A DNA stretch of 64,000 bases from Microbacterium schleiferi (GCF_020781975.1 NZ_JAJGNI010000010.1:39098-103097); one strand, 5' to 3'. Positions 40,187-50,394 are shown, counted from the stretch's first letter. Made by a program: numbers and translations. Notes: a model not told the origin generated them from the sequence alone.

Positions 40187-40230
40187 ACGAATGAGGGGGC
40201 GGATGCTGCAGCATCCGCCCCCTCATTCGT
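40187..40230. terminator. Perfect 44-bp palindrome between lysR and ligM-like genes
   Basis: Each 22-bp half (40187-40208 and 40209-40230) is the exact reverse complement of the other, without mismatch or spacer. It sits 16 bp after the LysR stop and 24 bp before the end of the convergent O-demethylase gene. A two-way terminator is the likely role; no T tract is present. Confidence 0.75.
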
Positions 40231-40253
40231 CTGGTGCGCGTAGCGCGTCGGGG

Positions 40254-41690
<1,437 letters not shown>

Positions 41691-41712
41691 TCAGCGAGAG
41701 CGTACGGGCAAA

Positions 41713-41736
41713 ATTTACCTATGTCCAGAGGTAAAT
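41713..41736. promoter_or_regulatory. Perfect 8-bp inverted repeat in the ligM-like/dioxygenase divergent promoter
   Basis: ATTTACCT (41713-41720) and AGGTAAAT (41729-41736) are exact reverse complements with an 8-nt centre, giving about 16 bp between half-site centres. It is strongly AT-rich against its surroundings and lies 56 bp from the O-demethylase start and 52 bp from the dioxygenase start. It is a likely operator controlling both genes. GntR- or IclR-like proteins use sites of this size; no such gene is in the window, and the nearby LysR protein is the only local candidate. Confidence 0.6.
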
Positions 41737-41787
41737 CGATGATAGACAGGAGGCATCGGTAGAGAGGCTGTGTCAGAGAGGACACCC

Positions 41788-42798
41788 ATGGCTACGAGCG
41801 AGAACTTCGACCTTGCCCACCTGGGCGCCGTGGAACTGTTCACTCCGCGGTTCGAGGAGAGCCTCCGGTTCTTCCGCGACATCTGCGCGATGCGGGAGGT
41901 CGCCCGCATCGGAGATTCGGCGTATCTGCGGTGTTGGGACGAGTACCAGCTGTACACGCTCAAGCTCACCGCGTCCGACACGAACGGCGTGGGTCGCACT
42001 CTCTACCGCGCATCGAGCCCGGAGGCTCTGGAGAGACGAGTGGCGGCGATCGAGGCATCCGGCCTCGGGCATGGCTGGCGGGATGCCGAGGTCGGTGTGG
42101 GCCGCTCGTTCGAGTTCGAGGATCCCGACGGCCACCTCATGGCGCTGTACTACGACACCGAGCATTATGTTCCGGATGACGAGGATCGCCCGGCGCTGAA
42201 GAACCAGGCATCCGCGTACCCCGGCCGGGGGATCAACGCACGGCGGATGGATCACATCAACTACCTCGCGAGCGATGTCAACGCGGCGGGGGAGTTCTGG
42301 CGCGATGTCATGATGTCGCGGGAGTCCGAGCGGGTGCGCCTCGACGACGGCCGGTATGGGGCCTGGTGGTTCCGGTTCAACCAAAAGTCGTACGACGTCG
42401 TGTACTCCGACGACTGGACGCACCAGCGGGGCCGGTTCCACCACTTCGCGATCGCCCCGGACTCTCGGGAAGACATCCTCAAGGCAGCCGACATCTGCCT
42501 CGAGAACGGCATCTACATCGAGTACGGCCCCTACAAGCACGCGATCAACCAGACGTTCTTCCTCTACGTATGGGAACCGGGCGGGAACCGCATCGAATTT
42601 GCCACCGCACAAGGGCGTCTCATCCTCGACCCCGACTGGCCGGTCGTCGAGTGGAGTCAGGCCGAGCGCGCCAAAGGGCAGGCCTGGGGGATGAAGACGG
42701 TGCCGACGTTCCACACCCACGGCACCCCGTTCGTCGAGGACCAGGAAGAGATCGACCGTGCAGCCCTCGAGGGCCGTCCTTACCTCAAGCGCTCCTGA
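41788..42798 (+). CDS. Extradiol (catechol 2,3-) dioxygenase, vicinal oxygen chelate family
   Basis: A 336-residue two-domain type I extradiol dioxygenase that opens catecholic rings next to the hydroxyls. The Fe(II) ligands are visible as H156 (MDHINY), H218 or H219 (FHHFAIA) and E270 (GGNRIEF), and the stretch from H (YKHAINQ) to E270 follows the extradiol signature closely. ATG at 41788 has AGAGAGGA just upstream; a GTG six codons earlier is possible. Divergent pairing with the O-demethylase suggests it cleaves the demethylated catechol. Ring-cleavage downstream enzymes are not in the window. Confidence 0.85.
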   Translation: MATSENFDLAHLGAVELFTPRFEESLRFFRDICAMREVARIGDSAYLRCWDEYQLYTLKLTASDTNGVGRTLYRASSPEALERRVAAIEASGLGHGWRDAEVGVGRSFEFEDPDGHLMALYYDTEHYVPDDEDRPALKNQASAYPGRGINARRMDHINYLASDVNAAGEFWRDVMMSRESERVRLDDGRYGAWWFRFNQKSYDVVYSDDWTHQRGRFHHFAIAPDSREDILKAADICLENGIYIEYGPYKHAINQTFFLYVWEPGGNRIEFATAQGRLILDPDWPVVEWSQAERAKGQAWGMKTVPTFHTHGTPFVEDQEEIDRAALEGRPYLKRS

Positions 42799-42811
42799 GC
42801 TGTGGACTCCC

Positions 42812-42875
42812 ACGCGAGGGGTCGCAACACGCCGTAAGCCGCTGCGTCTGTGCGGCGTGTTGCGACCCCTCGCGT
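42812..42875. terminator. Perfect 23-bp inverted repeat between convergent genes
   Basis: Arms 42812-42834 and 42853-42875 are exact reverse complements with an 18-nt loop. It occupies most of the 100-bp gap between the dioxygenase and the MetE-like gene, 14 bp after the dioxygenase stop. The arm is longer than a terminator requires, so a mobile or REP-like palindrome is also possible. Confidence 0.65.
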
Positions 42876-42898
42876 CAAGGCTGCGGCTCGCGTGCGGG

Positions 42899-44014
42899 TC
42901 AGCTCCAGACGGTGGCGGCAGTGTCGACGACCAGGCGGATCTTGGCCCACTGCTCGTCCTCGGTGAGGAGGTTGCCCTCCTCGGTCGAGGCGAATCCGCA
43001 CTGGGGGCTGAGGGCAAGCTGCTCAAGCGGCGCGAACTGCGCAGCCTCCTGGATGCGGGTGCGCAGCAGGGCGGCATCCTCGAGCTCTCCCGACTTGGTG
43101 GTCACCAGGCCCAGCACGACGCGCTTGTGGCCATGGGGGAGGAAGCGCAACGGCTCGAAGCCACCGGCGCGGTCGCTGTCGTACTCGAGGAAGTAACCGT
43201 CGTAGTTCGTGTCGGCCAGCAGGTGCTTGGCGACCGGCTCGTAGCCGCCGGAGGAGATCCAGGTAGACCGGAAATTGCCCCGGCACACGTGGGTGGTGAT
43301 CGTCATGTCGGCGGGCTTTGCCTCGAGGATCGCGTTGAGCATCGCTGAGTAGCGTTCGCCGATTCCCTCGGTGCGGATGCCGCGGGCCGCTGCCTTCTCG
43401 AGCTCCTCGGGCGAACAGAGGTAGGCCCATGCGGTGTCATCGAACTGCAGGTAGCGGCATCCGGCGTCATAGAACGCCTGTACCGCGTCGCGGTAGGCCT
43501 GCACGAGGTCGGGTACGAGCGCGTCGCGGTCGGCATACAGGTCGGTGGTGATCCCGGAGGGCTCGAGGCGGAAGTCGAACACGGTGGGGGCGGGGATCGT
43601 GAATTTCGGTGTTGCTCCGGTTGCGGCAGTCGCTTCGGCAAGCGCGCGGAAGTGGGCGACGAACGTGTGCGTGTCACGGAATCCGACTTGTCCGCTCACC
43701 TGCAGGCCGAGCGGCCGGGTCTGCACACCCTGGAACTGGATGCCGTGGTCGAGCTCGACGACCTCGACGCCATCGAGCATCCCGAAGAAGTCAAAGTGCC
43801 ACCACGACCGCCGGAATTCCCCATCGGTGGCAAGCCGCAGACCGTTCTGCGCTTCCTTGGCCACGAGCGCCGCGATCTCGGCGTCTTCCACCTCGCGCAG
43901 GGCGCTCTCGTCGATCTCGCCGGCAGCGCGCGCGGCACGAGCCTCGGCGAGAGCTGCCGGTCGAAGGAAACTGCCGACGATGTCGGCGCGGTACGGAAGC
44001 TGTGTATCGGTCAC
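42899..44014 (-). CDS. MetE C-terminal-like cobalamin-independent methyltransferase
   Basis: A 371-residue protein matching the catalytic half of methionine synthase MetE, in the YxjG/YxjH-size group. Zinc ligands are visible as His-Cys in THVCRGNF and a late Cys in SPQCGFAS; DGEFRRSWWHFDFF and QFDDTAW are typical. It would transfer a methyl group from a methyl-THF or other donor to a thiol such as homocysteine. Next to the O-demethylase it could regenerate THF from the 5-methyl-THF formed there. The GTG start is preceded by TAGCAT at leaderless spacing. Confidence 0.83.
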   Translation of the reverse strand: MTDTQLPYRADIVGSFLRPAALAEARAARAAGEIDESALREVEDAEIAALVAKEAQNGLRLATDGEFRRSWWHFDFFGMLDGVEVVELDHGIQFQGVQTRPLGLQVSGQVGFRDTHTFVAHFRALAEATAATGATPKFTIPAPTVFDFRLEPSGITTDLYADRDALVPDLVQAYRDAVQAFYDAGCRYLQFDDTAWAYLCSPEELEKAAARGIRTEGIGERYSAMLNAILEAKPADMTITTHVCRGNFRSTWISSGGYEPVAKHLLADTNYDGYFLEYDSDRAGGFEPLRFLPHGHKRVVLGLVTTKSGELEDAALLRTRIQEAAQFAPLEQLALSPQCGFASTEEGNLLTEDEQWAKIRLVVDTAATVWS

Positions 44015-44026
44015 ACCGGGATGCTA

Positions 44027-44050
44027 CTCCGACGTCTCAGGATGTCGGAG
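44027..44050. promoter_or_regulatory. Inverted repeat between divergent MetE-like and ABC exporter genes
   Basis: CTCCGAC (44027-44033) and GTCGGAG (44044-44050) are exact arms with a 10-nt centre. It directly abuts the probable -10 of the MetE-like gene (TAGCAT on the minus strand, 44021-44026) and precedes TACAGT (44059-44064), the probable -10 of the exporter. One regulator bound here could affect both. Confidence 0.42.
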
Positions 44051-44070
44051 ATCGCTCGTACAGTAGGACG

Positions 44071-45012
44071 GTGCCAGAGCCCGTGATCCGCGCCCATAAC
44101 CTCGTCAAGGCCTACAAGATCGCGGGCAAGGATGACTTCTTCGCCGTGAACGGGTTATCGTTCGAGGTCGCCCCCGGCGAGTCCTTCGGACTTCTCGGAC
44201 CCAACGGTGCCGGTAAGTCAACGACGATGAAGATGATCGGTGCAGTCTCGACCCGCACGGGCGGAGAGCTCAGCATCCTGGGCCTAGATCCTGACCAGTA
44301 CGGGCCCGAGATCCGCTCGCGACTGGGCGTCGTTCCGCAGCAGGACAACCTCGACGGGGAACTCAACGCCCGCGAGAACCTCTTCATTTACGGCCGCTAC
44401 TTCGGGCTGCCCGGCAAGGTGTGCGCCCAGAAGGCCGACGAGCTGCTCGCGTTCGCTGCGCTCGAAGACAAAGCCAAGAGCAAGGTCGACCAGCTCTCCG
44501 GCGGCATGAAGCGCCGGCTCACGATCGCGCGCGGGTTGATCAACGACCCCCGCATCCTGCTGCTGGACGAACCGACGACCGGGCTGGACCCGCAGGCTCG
44601 GCACGTGCTGTGGGACCGCCTTTTCCGCCTCAAGGAGCGTGGCACGACGCTCGTGCTGACGACCCACTACATGGATGAGGCCGAGCAGTTGTGCGACAGG
44701 CTCATCGTGGTCGACAAGGGCCGGATCATGGCCGAGGGGACGCCTGCCTCCCTCATCCGCGAGCACTCCAGCCGTGAGGTGCTCGAGGTGCGTTTCGGGT
44801 CGGACCGCAACGAGCAGGTGGCGCCGCAGCTCGAGGGGATCGGCGACCGCGTCGAGGTGCTACCCGACCGCATCCTCGTCTACGCGCACGACGGTGAACA
44901 GGCGCTCGAACGGGTGACAGCCGCCGGGCTGCAGCCACTGACCTCCCTGGTGCGCCGGTCGAGCCTCGAGGATGTCTTCCTGCGCCTGACCGGAAGGTCG
45001 CTGATCGAATGA
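44071..45012 (+). CDS. ABC-2 exporter ATP-binding protein (DrrA/NodI-like)
   Basis: A 313-residue ATPase: Walker A GPNGAGKST near residue 45, signature LSGGMKRR, Walker B LLLDEPTTGLDP, and a roughly 80-residue C-terminal extension typical of DrrA/NodI drug or polysaccharide exporters. GTG at 44071 lies 6 nt after TACAGT, so the mRNA is probably leaderless. It overlaps the first permease by 4 bp (ATGA). Confidence 0.9.
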   Translation: MPEPVIRAHNLVKAYKIAGKDDFFAVNGLSFEVAPGESFGLLGPNGAGKSTTMKMIGAVSTRTGGELSILGLDPDQYGPEIRSRLGVVPQQDNLDGELNARENLFIYGRYFGLPGKVCAQKADELLAFAALEDKAKSKVDQLSGGMKRRLTIARGLINDPRILLLDEPTTGLDPQARHVLWDRLFRLKERGTTLVLTTHYMDEAEQLCDRLIVVDKGRIMAEGTPASLIREHSSREVLEVRFGSDRNEQVAPQLEGIGDRVEVLPDRILVYAHDGEQALERVTAAGLQPLTSLVRRSSLEDVFLRLTGRSLIE

Positions 45013-45875
45013 GTACGCCGGTTCCGGATGCGCGCATTCAGCCCTCGCTCGATGAGCTGCGCGCCGAGGCGCTCGCCTGGGGGCGCAAGCCCCGCCGGTG
45101 GGGATCGTGGTACGTCGCCGAGCACATGGTGCGTGCGATGCGCGCCTACGGGTGGACGATCGTGGTCGGGGCCCTCGGACAGCCCATCCTGTACCTGCTC
45201 GGACTGGTGCTGGGACTTGCTGCGCTCCTGGACGGGACGATCGAGGTACACGGCGAGCAGGTCCGCTACCTCGTGTTCGTCGCCCCGGCGCTGCTCATGA
45301 CCGCAGCGATCGGCGTGGCTACCGAGGAGTTCACCTATCCGGTGATGTCGGGCTTCAAGTGGCGCCGCTACTTCTACGGGTTCAACGCGTCAGCGCTGTC
45401 GAGCCCGCAGATCGCGAACGGGGTGATCCTCGGCGCATCCGCACGGATGCTGATCGCTGTCGTCGCCTACTACGTGTTCATCGTCCTCTTCGGCGCTGTT
45501 CCCGACCCTGCGACCGGCTGGGTAGCGATGTTCGTCGGTTTGCTTGCGGGCCTCGCGTTCGGCGTGCCCCTGATGGCATACGCCGCCTCGATCCAGGATG
45601 ACAAGGGGCAGTTCGCGCTCGTGCAGCGCTTCCTCTTCGTTCCGATGTTCCTGTTCTCGGGCACCTTCTACCCGCTCGAGACCCTGCCCATCTGGCTGCA
45701 GTGGATCGGGTGGGTCTCGCCCCTGTGGCATGCATCGGAGCTGGGTCGGATGGCAACGTACGGATCACCGGGTGGTCCCGGCGCTGCCGCGATCCACCTC
45801 GCGTATCTGGTGGTCCTCACCGTCGTCGGCTACGCGTTCGCTCGCCGCACCTTCACCCGGAGGCTCGCGAAATGA
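45009..45875 (+). CDS. ABC-2 family permease, first subunit
   Basis: A 288-residue membrane protein of the ABC-2/NodJ type: a cytoplasmic N-terminal tail of about 45 residues, six hydrophobic helices and the family motif FLFSGTFYPLETLP before the last external loop. It overlaps the ATPase gene and the next permease gene by 4 bp each, so a heteromeric exporter is made from one mRNA. Substrate unknown; antibiotic self-protection or cell-wall polymer export are both common for this type. Confidence 0.87.
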   Translation: MSTPVPDARIQPSLDELRAEALAWGRKPRRWGSWYVAEHMVRAMRAYGWTIVVGALGQPILYLLGLVLGLAALLDGTIEVHGEQVRYLVFVAPALLMTAAIGVATEEFTYPVMSGFKWRRYFYGFNASALSSPQIANGVILGASARMLIAVVAYYVFIVLFGAVPDPATGWVAMFVGLLAGLAFGVPLMAYAASIQDDKGQFALVQRFLFVPMFLFSGTFYPLETLPIWLQWIGWVSPLWHASELGRMATYGSPGGPGAAAIHLAYLVVLTVVGYAFARRTFTRRLAK

Positions 45876-46696
45876 CCGCGGTGGCATCGGAGATCGAACC
45901 CCGTCGCAGCGGGAGCGTCCGCGCCCTGTGGTCGGGCAACCCCTGGGCCGTCGTGCAGCGCGGTCTCATCGCGGCGCGTTCGTCGAGTTGGATCGTCGTG
46001 CTCTCGGGCTTTTTCGAGCCCGTGTTCTACCTTGCCTCGCTCGGCATCGGTCTGGGTAGCCTCATCGAGGATGTCGAGACCTCCTCGGGGCTGGTGGTCT
46101 CCTACGCGGCTTTCATCGCTCCCGCGCTGTTGGCGGTGTCGGCGATGAACGGCGCCATCTACGACTCCACCTGGAACGTCTTCTTCAAGCTCAACTACGG
46201 CAAGCTCTACGAGGGGCAGCTGGCGACATCCCTCGGGCCGCTGGATGTCGCCCTCGGTGAGATCCTCTACGCACTGTTGCGCGGACTCGTCTACGCCACC
46301 GGGTTCATGATCATCATGCAGATCGCGGGGCTGAACCTCGCGCCCACGGCTATCCTCGCGCTCCCCGCGGTCGTGCTGATCGCTTTCGGGTTCGCGAGCC
46401 TCGGGATGGCGATCACGAGCTACATGAAGACCTTCCAACACATGGACTGGATCAACATGGTGCTGCTGCCGATGTTCCTCTTCTCGGCGACTTTCTACCC
46501 GATCACCGTCTATCCGGAGTTCGTCCAGGCGATCGTCATGGCCCTGCCGCTGTGGCACGGCGTGGAACTCATTCGCGGCCTCACCACCGGCGCGCTCTCG
46601 ATCGCGATGCTCGGTCACGTCCTGTATTACGTGGTCATGATCGCCGTCGGCCTCGTCTTTACGACCACCCGACTGCGCAAGCTCTTCCTGGACTGA
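45872..46696 (+). CDS. ABC-2 family permease, second subunit
   Basis: A 274-residue homologue of the preceding permease with six helices and FLFSATFYPITVYP at the matching place. The two permeases are diverged duplicates and probably form the membrane heterodimer of the exporter. The start overlaps the upstream stop (ATGA); the gene ends 30 bp before a convergent transporter gene with only a small gap and no clear terminator. Confidence 0.87.
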   Translation: MTAVASEIEPRRSGSVRALWSGNPWAVVQRGLIAARSSSWIVVLSGFFEPVFYLASLGIGLGSLIEDVETSSGLVVSYAAFIAPALLAVSAMNGAIYDSTWNVFFKLNYGKLYEGQLATSLGPLDVALGEILYALLRGLVYATGFMIIMQIAGLNLAPTAILALPAVVLIAFGFASLGMAITSYMKTFQHMDWINMVLLPMFLFSATFYPITVYPEFVQAIVMALPLWHGVELIRGLTTGALSIAMLGHVLYYVVMIAVGLVFTTTRLRKLFLD

Positions 46697-46726
46697 CGCG
46701 ACAGCGTTCTGCCGCCGAGGTCCTCG

Positions 46727-48169
46727 TTAGAGCGATACCGTCTCGCCCGCCCCGATCTCGTCGTAGTCCACGTCCTTGGTTTCGGGAGACAGCACGAGGG
46801 CGATGAAGGTGAGCATGGCCATCGCCGACAGGTAGAGCCCGACGAGCACCGGGCTCCCGTCGGCGGTTGCCCATAGGGCGACCGCGACCAGGGGAGCAAG
46901 GGCCGCGCCCAGGATCGACGACACGTTGTAGGACACCGCCGAGCCCGTGTAGCGCACCTCGGTGGGGAACAGTTCGGGCAGCACCGCGCCCATCGGGCCG
47001 AAGGTCGACCCCATGAGGACGAACCCGAACACGAGGAACGCCTGCACGAGTGCTCCCGTGAACTTCGGGTCAGCCTGGGGGAGCAGGAACACCGTGAAGG
47101 TGAAGCCGAACACGATGATCGCCGCCGTCACCCACAGCAGCAGGCGACGGCGGCCGATCGCGTCGGCCACGGGGCCCGACAGCAGCGTGAAGATCCCGAA
47201 GAAGACGACGCCGATGATTTGCATCAGCACGAAGTCCGTGTACCCGAAACCGAGGCCCGGAACGTAGCTGGCCGGGTCGAACGGCGTTCCGGCGGCTTCC
47301 GCGGCGGCCTGCGCGGCATCCGTCGTCGCCTTCGTCCCGTACGAGAGCGTGAAGCTGGTCATCAGGTAGAACAGCACGTAGGTCGCGAGCATGATGAACG
47401 TGCCGAGGATGAGCCGCCACCAGTAGCGACGCAGGGCGAGCCCGAGGGGGAACTTCCGGAGCGTCCCCCTCTTCTCGGCCCGCGTGAACGAGTCGGACTC
47501 GACCAGGCGCAGCCGCACCCACAGGCCGACGATGACCATGACCGCCGAGAACAGGAACGGGATGCGCCAGCCCCAGGCAAGGAAGGCGTCGGACGCCTGG
47601 GCCGTGCCGTCGGGGTGCGGGAGAGCAACGTTGATCGCCAGGAAGATGCCGTTGGCGATGATGAAACCGATGGGAGCGCCCAGCTGCGGGAATGTGCCGT
47701 ACCAGGCTCGTTTGCCTGCCGGGGCGTTCTCGGTAGCGACGAGCGCGGCCCCCGACCACTCGCCTCCCAGCGCGAATCCCTGCGCGAGTCGCAGCACAAG
47801 CAGGAACACCGCGGCCCAGACCCCGATCTCGTTCACGGTCGGGAGTAGGCCGATCACGAAGGTCGCGATACCCATTGTGAGAAGCGAGGTGACCAGGGTC
47901 GCCTTGCGGCCAAACCGATCGCCGAAGTGGCCGAACACGACCGCGCCCAGGGGCCGGGCGACCATCGCGGCGCCGAAGACCGCAAAGGATGCCAGCAGTG
48001 ATGTGGTCTCGTTACCGGTAGGAAAGAACAGCGCGGGGAAGACGAGAACTGCCGCCGTCGCGTACACGTAGAAGTCGTAGAACTCGATCGTCGTGCCGAC
48101 GAGGCTTGCCGTGATGACGCGGCTTCGCGGGTTGGCGGGAGCGGACGGAACGGCGACGGAAGAGGTCAT
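46727..48169 (-). CDS. MFS transporter, metabolite:H+ symporter (MHS/ShiA-like)
   Basis: A 480-residue, 12-helix secondary transporter. The loop 2-3 motif GHFGDRFGRKATLV and an N-terminal ASLVGTTIEFYDFYVYA are typical of the MHS family, which imports organic acids, shikimate or betaine-like solutes with protons. The specific substrate is unknown; aromatic or small organic acids are reasonable given the aromatic genes 3 kb upstream. It stands alone, 50 bp downstream of a small membrane-protein gene on the same strand. Confidence 0.87.
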   Translation of the reverse strand: MTSSVAVPSAPANPRSRVITASLVGTTIEFYDFYVYATAAVLVFPALFFPTGNETTSLLASFAVFGAAMVARPLGAVVFGHFGDRFGRKATLVTSLLTMGIATFVIGLLPTVNEIGVWAAVFLLVLRLAQGFALGGEWSGAALVATENAPAGKRAWYGTFPQLGAPIGFIIANGIFLAINVALPHPDGTAQASDAFLAWGWRIPFLFSAVMVIVGLWVRLRLVESDSFTRAEKRGTLRKFPLGLALRRYWWRLILGTFIMLATYVLFYLMTSFTLSYGTKATTDAAQAAAEAAGTPFDPASYVPGLGFGYTDFVLMQIIGVVFFGIFTLLSGPVADAIGRRRLLLWVTAAIIVFGFTFTVFLLPQADPKFTGALVQAFLVFGFVLMGSTFGPMGAVLPELFPTEVRYTGSAVSYNVSSILGAALAPLVAVALWATADGSPVLVGLYLSAMAMLTFIALVLSPETKDVDYDEIGAGETVSL

Positions 48170-48219
48170 GGAGGCCTATCGGTGCGGGGGACGAGAACGG
48201 CCCCCGCACCTCCGATGCC

Positions 48220-48579
48220 TCAGCGCCAGAGTGTGGCGATGGCCGCGTTCATAAAGGTCAGGATGCCGATCGCCCAGAATACACCGGCCGGTGCCGAGCC
48301 ATTTCGCTTGGTGCGGGCCGATCCGATACCCAGAAGAGCACCGATGATGAGCAGGATGACGAGCTTCGTCCCGATCTTCATGTAGTTGAACTCGACGCCC
48401 TCCGGTACGCCCCACGGCGCGGCCAGGGCAAGGCCTGCCACGCCTGCGATCAGCAGACCCCAGTTCATGAGTGCCGTTACGGCTCCGGTGCGCCGCACCG
48501 CCTCGACGACCCAGGCGCCGAACAGAATCGCGAAGCCCGAGAGGTGAACGAGAAGGACGGCGTGACGAAGAATCTCCAT
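48220..48579 (-). CDS. Conserved-looking small membrane protein of unknown function
   Basis: A 119-residue protein with four hydrophobic helices. The first contains His residues (LRHAVLLVHLSG) on one face, and a short charged loop (SARTKRNG) lies before the last helix. I do not recognise the family; His-containing four-helix proteins of this size are sometimes haem or quinone associated, but nothing here proves that. The ATG at 48579 is 61 bp after the ribH stop on the same strand, so it may be read with the rib operon. Confidence 0.65.
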   Translation of the reverse strand: MEILRHAVLLVHLSGFAILFGAWVVEAVRRTGAVTALMNWGLLIAGVAGLALAAPWGVPEGVEFNYMKIGTKLVILLIIGALLGIGSARTKRNGSAPAGVFWAIGILTFMNAAIATLWR

Positions 48580-48640
48580 GCCGTCAGCGTACCTTATGCC
48601 TCACTGAAGGTGGAGTCTTGTTCGCCTCACCCGGTGCCGG

Positions 48641-49114
48641 TCAGGCCCGCAGGTCCCGCAGCGCGAGCGCGGTGCGGAGGGCGGCATCCGCGGCCTCGAA
48701 GCCCTTGTCTTCGCGCGAGCCTGGAAGGCCGGCTCGGTCGATGCCCTGCGCCTCGTCGTCCAGGGTCAGCACGCCGAAGCCGACGGGCTTGCCGGTGTCG
48801 AGGGCGACGCGGGTGAGTCCGTCGGTGGCCGCCGACGAGACGAACTCGAAGTGAGGAGTGCCGCCGCGGATGATGACCCCCAGCGCCACGACGGCGTCAG
48901 CGCCGGCATCCAGAGCTGCCTTCGCTACGACGGGAAGCTCGAATGAGCCGGGCACCGGCACGACCCGGTACGAAGCACCCGCATCCTCCAGTGCTCGGCG
49001 GGCGCCCTCCAGGAGGCCGTTCGCGATGGTCTCGTGCCACTGGCCGGCGACGATCACGATGTTCAGGCCCGAGCCATCGATGGTTTCGCGCTCGGGGGCG
49101 CCGGTTCCGCTCAT
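48641..49114 (-). CDS. ribH: 6,7-dimethyl-8-ribityllumazine synthase RibH
   Basis: Condenses the ribityl pyrimidine with dihydroxybutanone phosphate in riboflavin synthesis. A 157-residue subunit of the usual icosahedral or pentameric enzyme, with VPGSFELP, the catalytic His region RGGTPHFEFV and GFGVLTLDDEAQ. ATG at 49114 overlaps the ribBA stop by 4 bp. It is the last of four genes under the FMN riboswitch. Confidence 0.96.
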   Translation of the reverse strand: MSGTGAPERETIDGSGLNIVIVAGQWHETIANGLLEGARRALEDAGASYRVVPVPGSFELPVVAKAALDAGADAVVALGVIIRGGTPHFEFVSSAATDGLTRVALDTGKPVGFGVLTLDDEAQGIDRAGLPGSREDKGFEAADAALRTALALRDLRA

Positions 49115-50394
49115 GCGTCGGTCCTCTCTGCTGCGGCCCCGACTCCGAGGGCGCGATCCAGGTCGTCGAGGGCGATGGTGTGTCCCATGCGCTCCGCTTT
49201 CGTGGCCAGGTACTGGTGGTTGTTCGGCCCCACACCCACGAGCAGGGGCACCTGCTCGACGATGTCGAGGCCCAGGCCCCGCAGCTGAGCGACCTTGTCG
49301 CCGTTGTTCGTGAGCAGACGCATCCGCTCGATGCCGAGATCACCCAGGATGCCGGCGGCTGCAGCGTAGTCACGCGCATCGGCGGGCAACCCGAGAGCCA
49401 GGTTCGCGTCGACGGTGTCGAGCCCCCGCTCCTGCAGGCTGTAGGCGCGCAGCTTGTTGATCAGGCCGATGCCGCGTCCCTCGTGTCCGCGCATGTAGAT
49501 GACAACCCCGCCGTTCTGCGCGATAGCGTCGAGCGCGGCATCCAGCTGCGGCCCGCATTCGCACTTGAGCGAGCCGAAGGCCTCGCCGGTCAAGCACTCC
49601 GAGTGGACGCGCACGAGTGGCGCGTCCTCGGCCAGGTCGCCGGCCACGACCGCGATGTGGTCGGTGCCGGTGATCCGGTCCTTGTAGGCGAGAAAGCGGA
49701 ACACGCCGTGAGCCGTGGGGACGGTCGCCTCTGCCCGCAGGCTCACGCGCCGATGGTGCACCTCCTGCGGTTCGGCCGGGCGGGGCTCGTGCTCGTCGAG
49801 GTAGGCAATGAGCTGCTCGATGGTGATGACGGGGATTCCATCGCGCGCACCGAGCTCAAGCAGTCCCGGCATTCGCATCATCGAGCCGTCCTCGGCCACG
49901 ACCTCCGCGATAGCTCCGACCGGCTGCAGGCCGGCCAGTCGCATCAGCTCGACGGCAGCCTCGGTGTGTCCGGCTCGTTCACGGACGCCGCCGTCGACAG
50001 CGCGAAGCGGCAGGACGTGGCCCGGCCGGATGACGCTCGAGGGCGTCGCTGCAGGGTCGGCCAACACGTTCAGGGTGTGCGCACGGTCGCTCGCGCTGAT
50101 GCCGGTGGAGGTGCGATCTGCGGCGTCCACCGTGACGGTGTAGGCAGTGCCGCGAGCATCCTCGTTGACCGCAACCATCGGCGGCAGGTCGAGGCGGTCG
50201 GCCCACTCGGCGGGCATCGGCGCGCACAGCAGGCCGCTCGACCACCGGATCGTCCACGCGACGGCCTCGGGTGTGGCAAGCTCTGCCGACAGGATGACAT
50301 CGCCCTCGTTCTCGCGATTCTCGTCATCCGCGACGATGATCGGGCGCCCAGCGCGCAGCGCATCCAGGGCTTCGGTGATGGTGGCAAGGCTCAC
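49111..50394 (-). CDS. ribBA: Bifunctional DHBP synthase / GTP cyclohydrolase II RibBA
   Basis: Makes both riboflavin precursors. The N-terminal RibB domain (about residues 1-205) has DDENRENEGD and the RAGHTEAAV segment; the C-terminal RibA domain has the zinc motif CLTGEAFGSLKCEC and the RGHEGRGIGL loop. The protein has 427 residues, normal for a fully bifunctional enzyme. GTG at 50394 overlaps the ribE stop (GTGA). A longer open frame upstream is only the shadow of ribE. Confidence 0.96.
   Translation of the reverse strand: MSLATITEALDALRAGRPIIVADDENRENEGDVILSAELATPEAVAWTIRWSSGLLCAPMPAEWADRLDLPPMVAVNEDARGTAYTVTVDAADRTSTGISASDRAHTLNVLADPAATPSSVIRPGHVLPLRAVDGGVRERAGHTEAAVELMRLAGLQPVGAIAEVVAEDGSMMRMPGLLELGARDGIPVITIEQLIAYLDEHEPRPAEPQEVHHRRVSLRAEATVPTAHGVFRFLAYKDRITGTDHIAVVAGDLAEDAPLVRVHSECLTGEAFGSLKCECGPQLDAALDAIAQNGGVVIYMRGHEGRGIGLINKLRAYSLQERGLDTVDANLALGLPADARDYAAAAGILGDLGIERMRLLTNNGDKVAQLRGLGLDIVEQVPLLVGVGPNNHQYLATKAERMGHTIALDDLDRALGVGAAAERTDA

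Noticed and set aside
44015..44070. SAM riboswitch upstream of the MetE-like gene
   Set aside because: The gap is only 56 bp, too short for the aptamer, and carries a simple inverted repeat instead.
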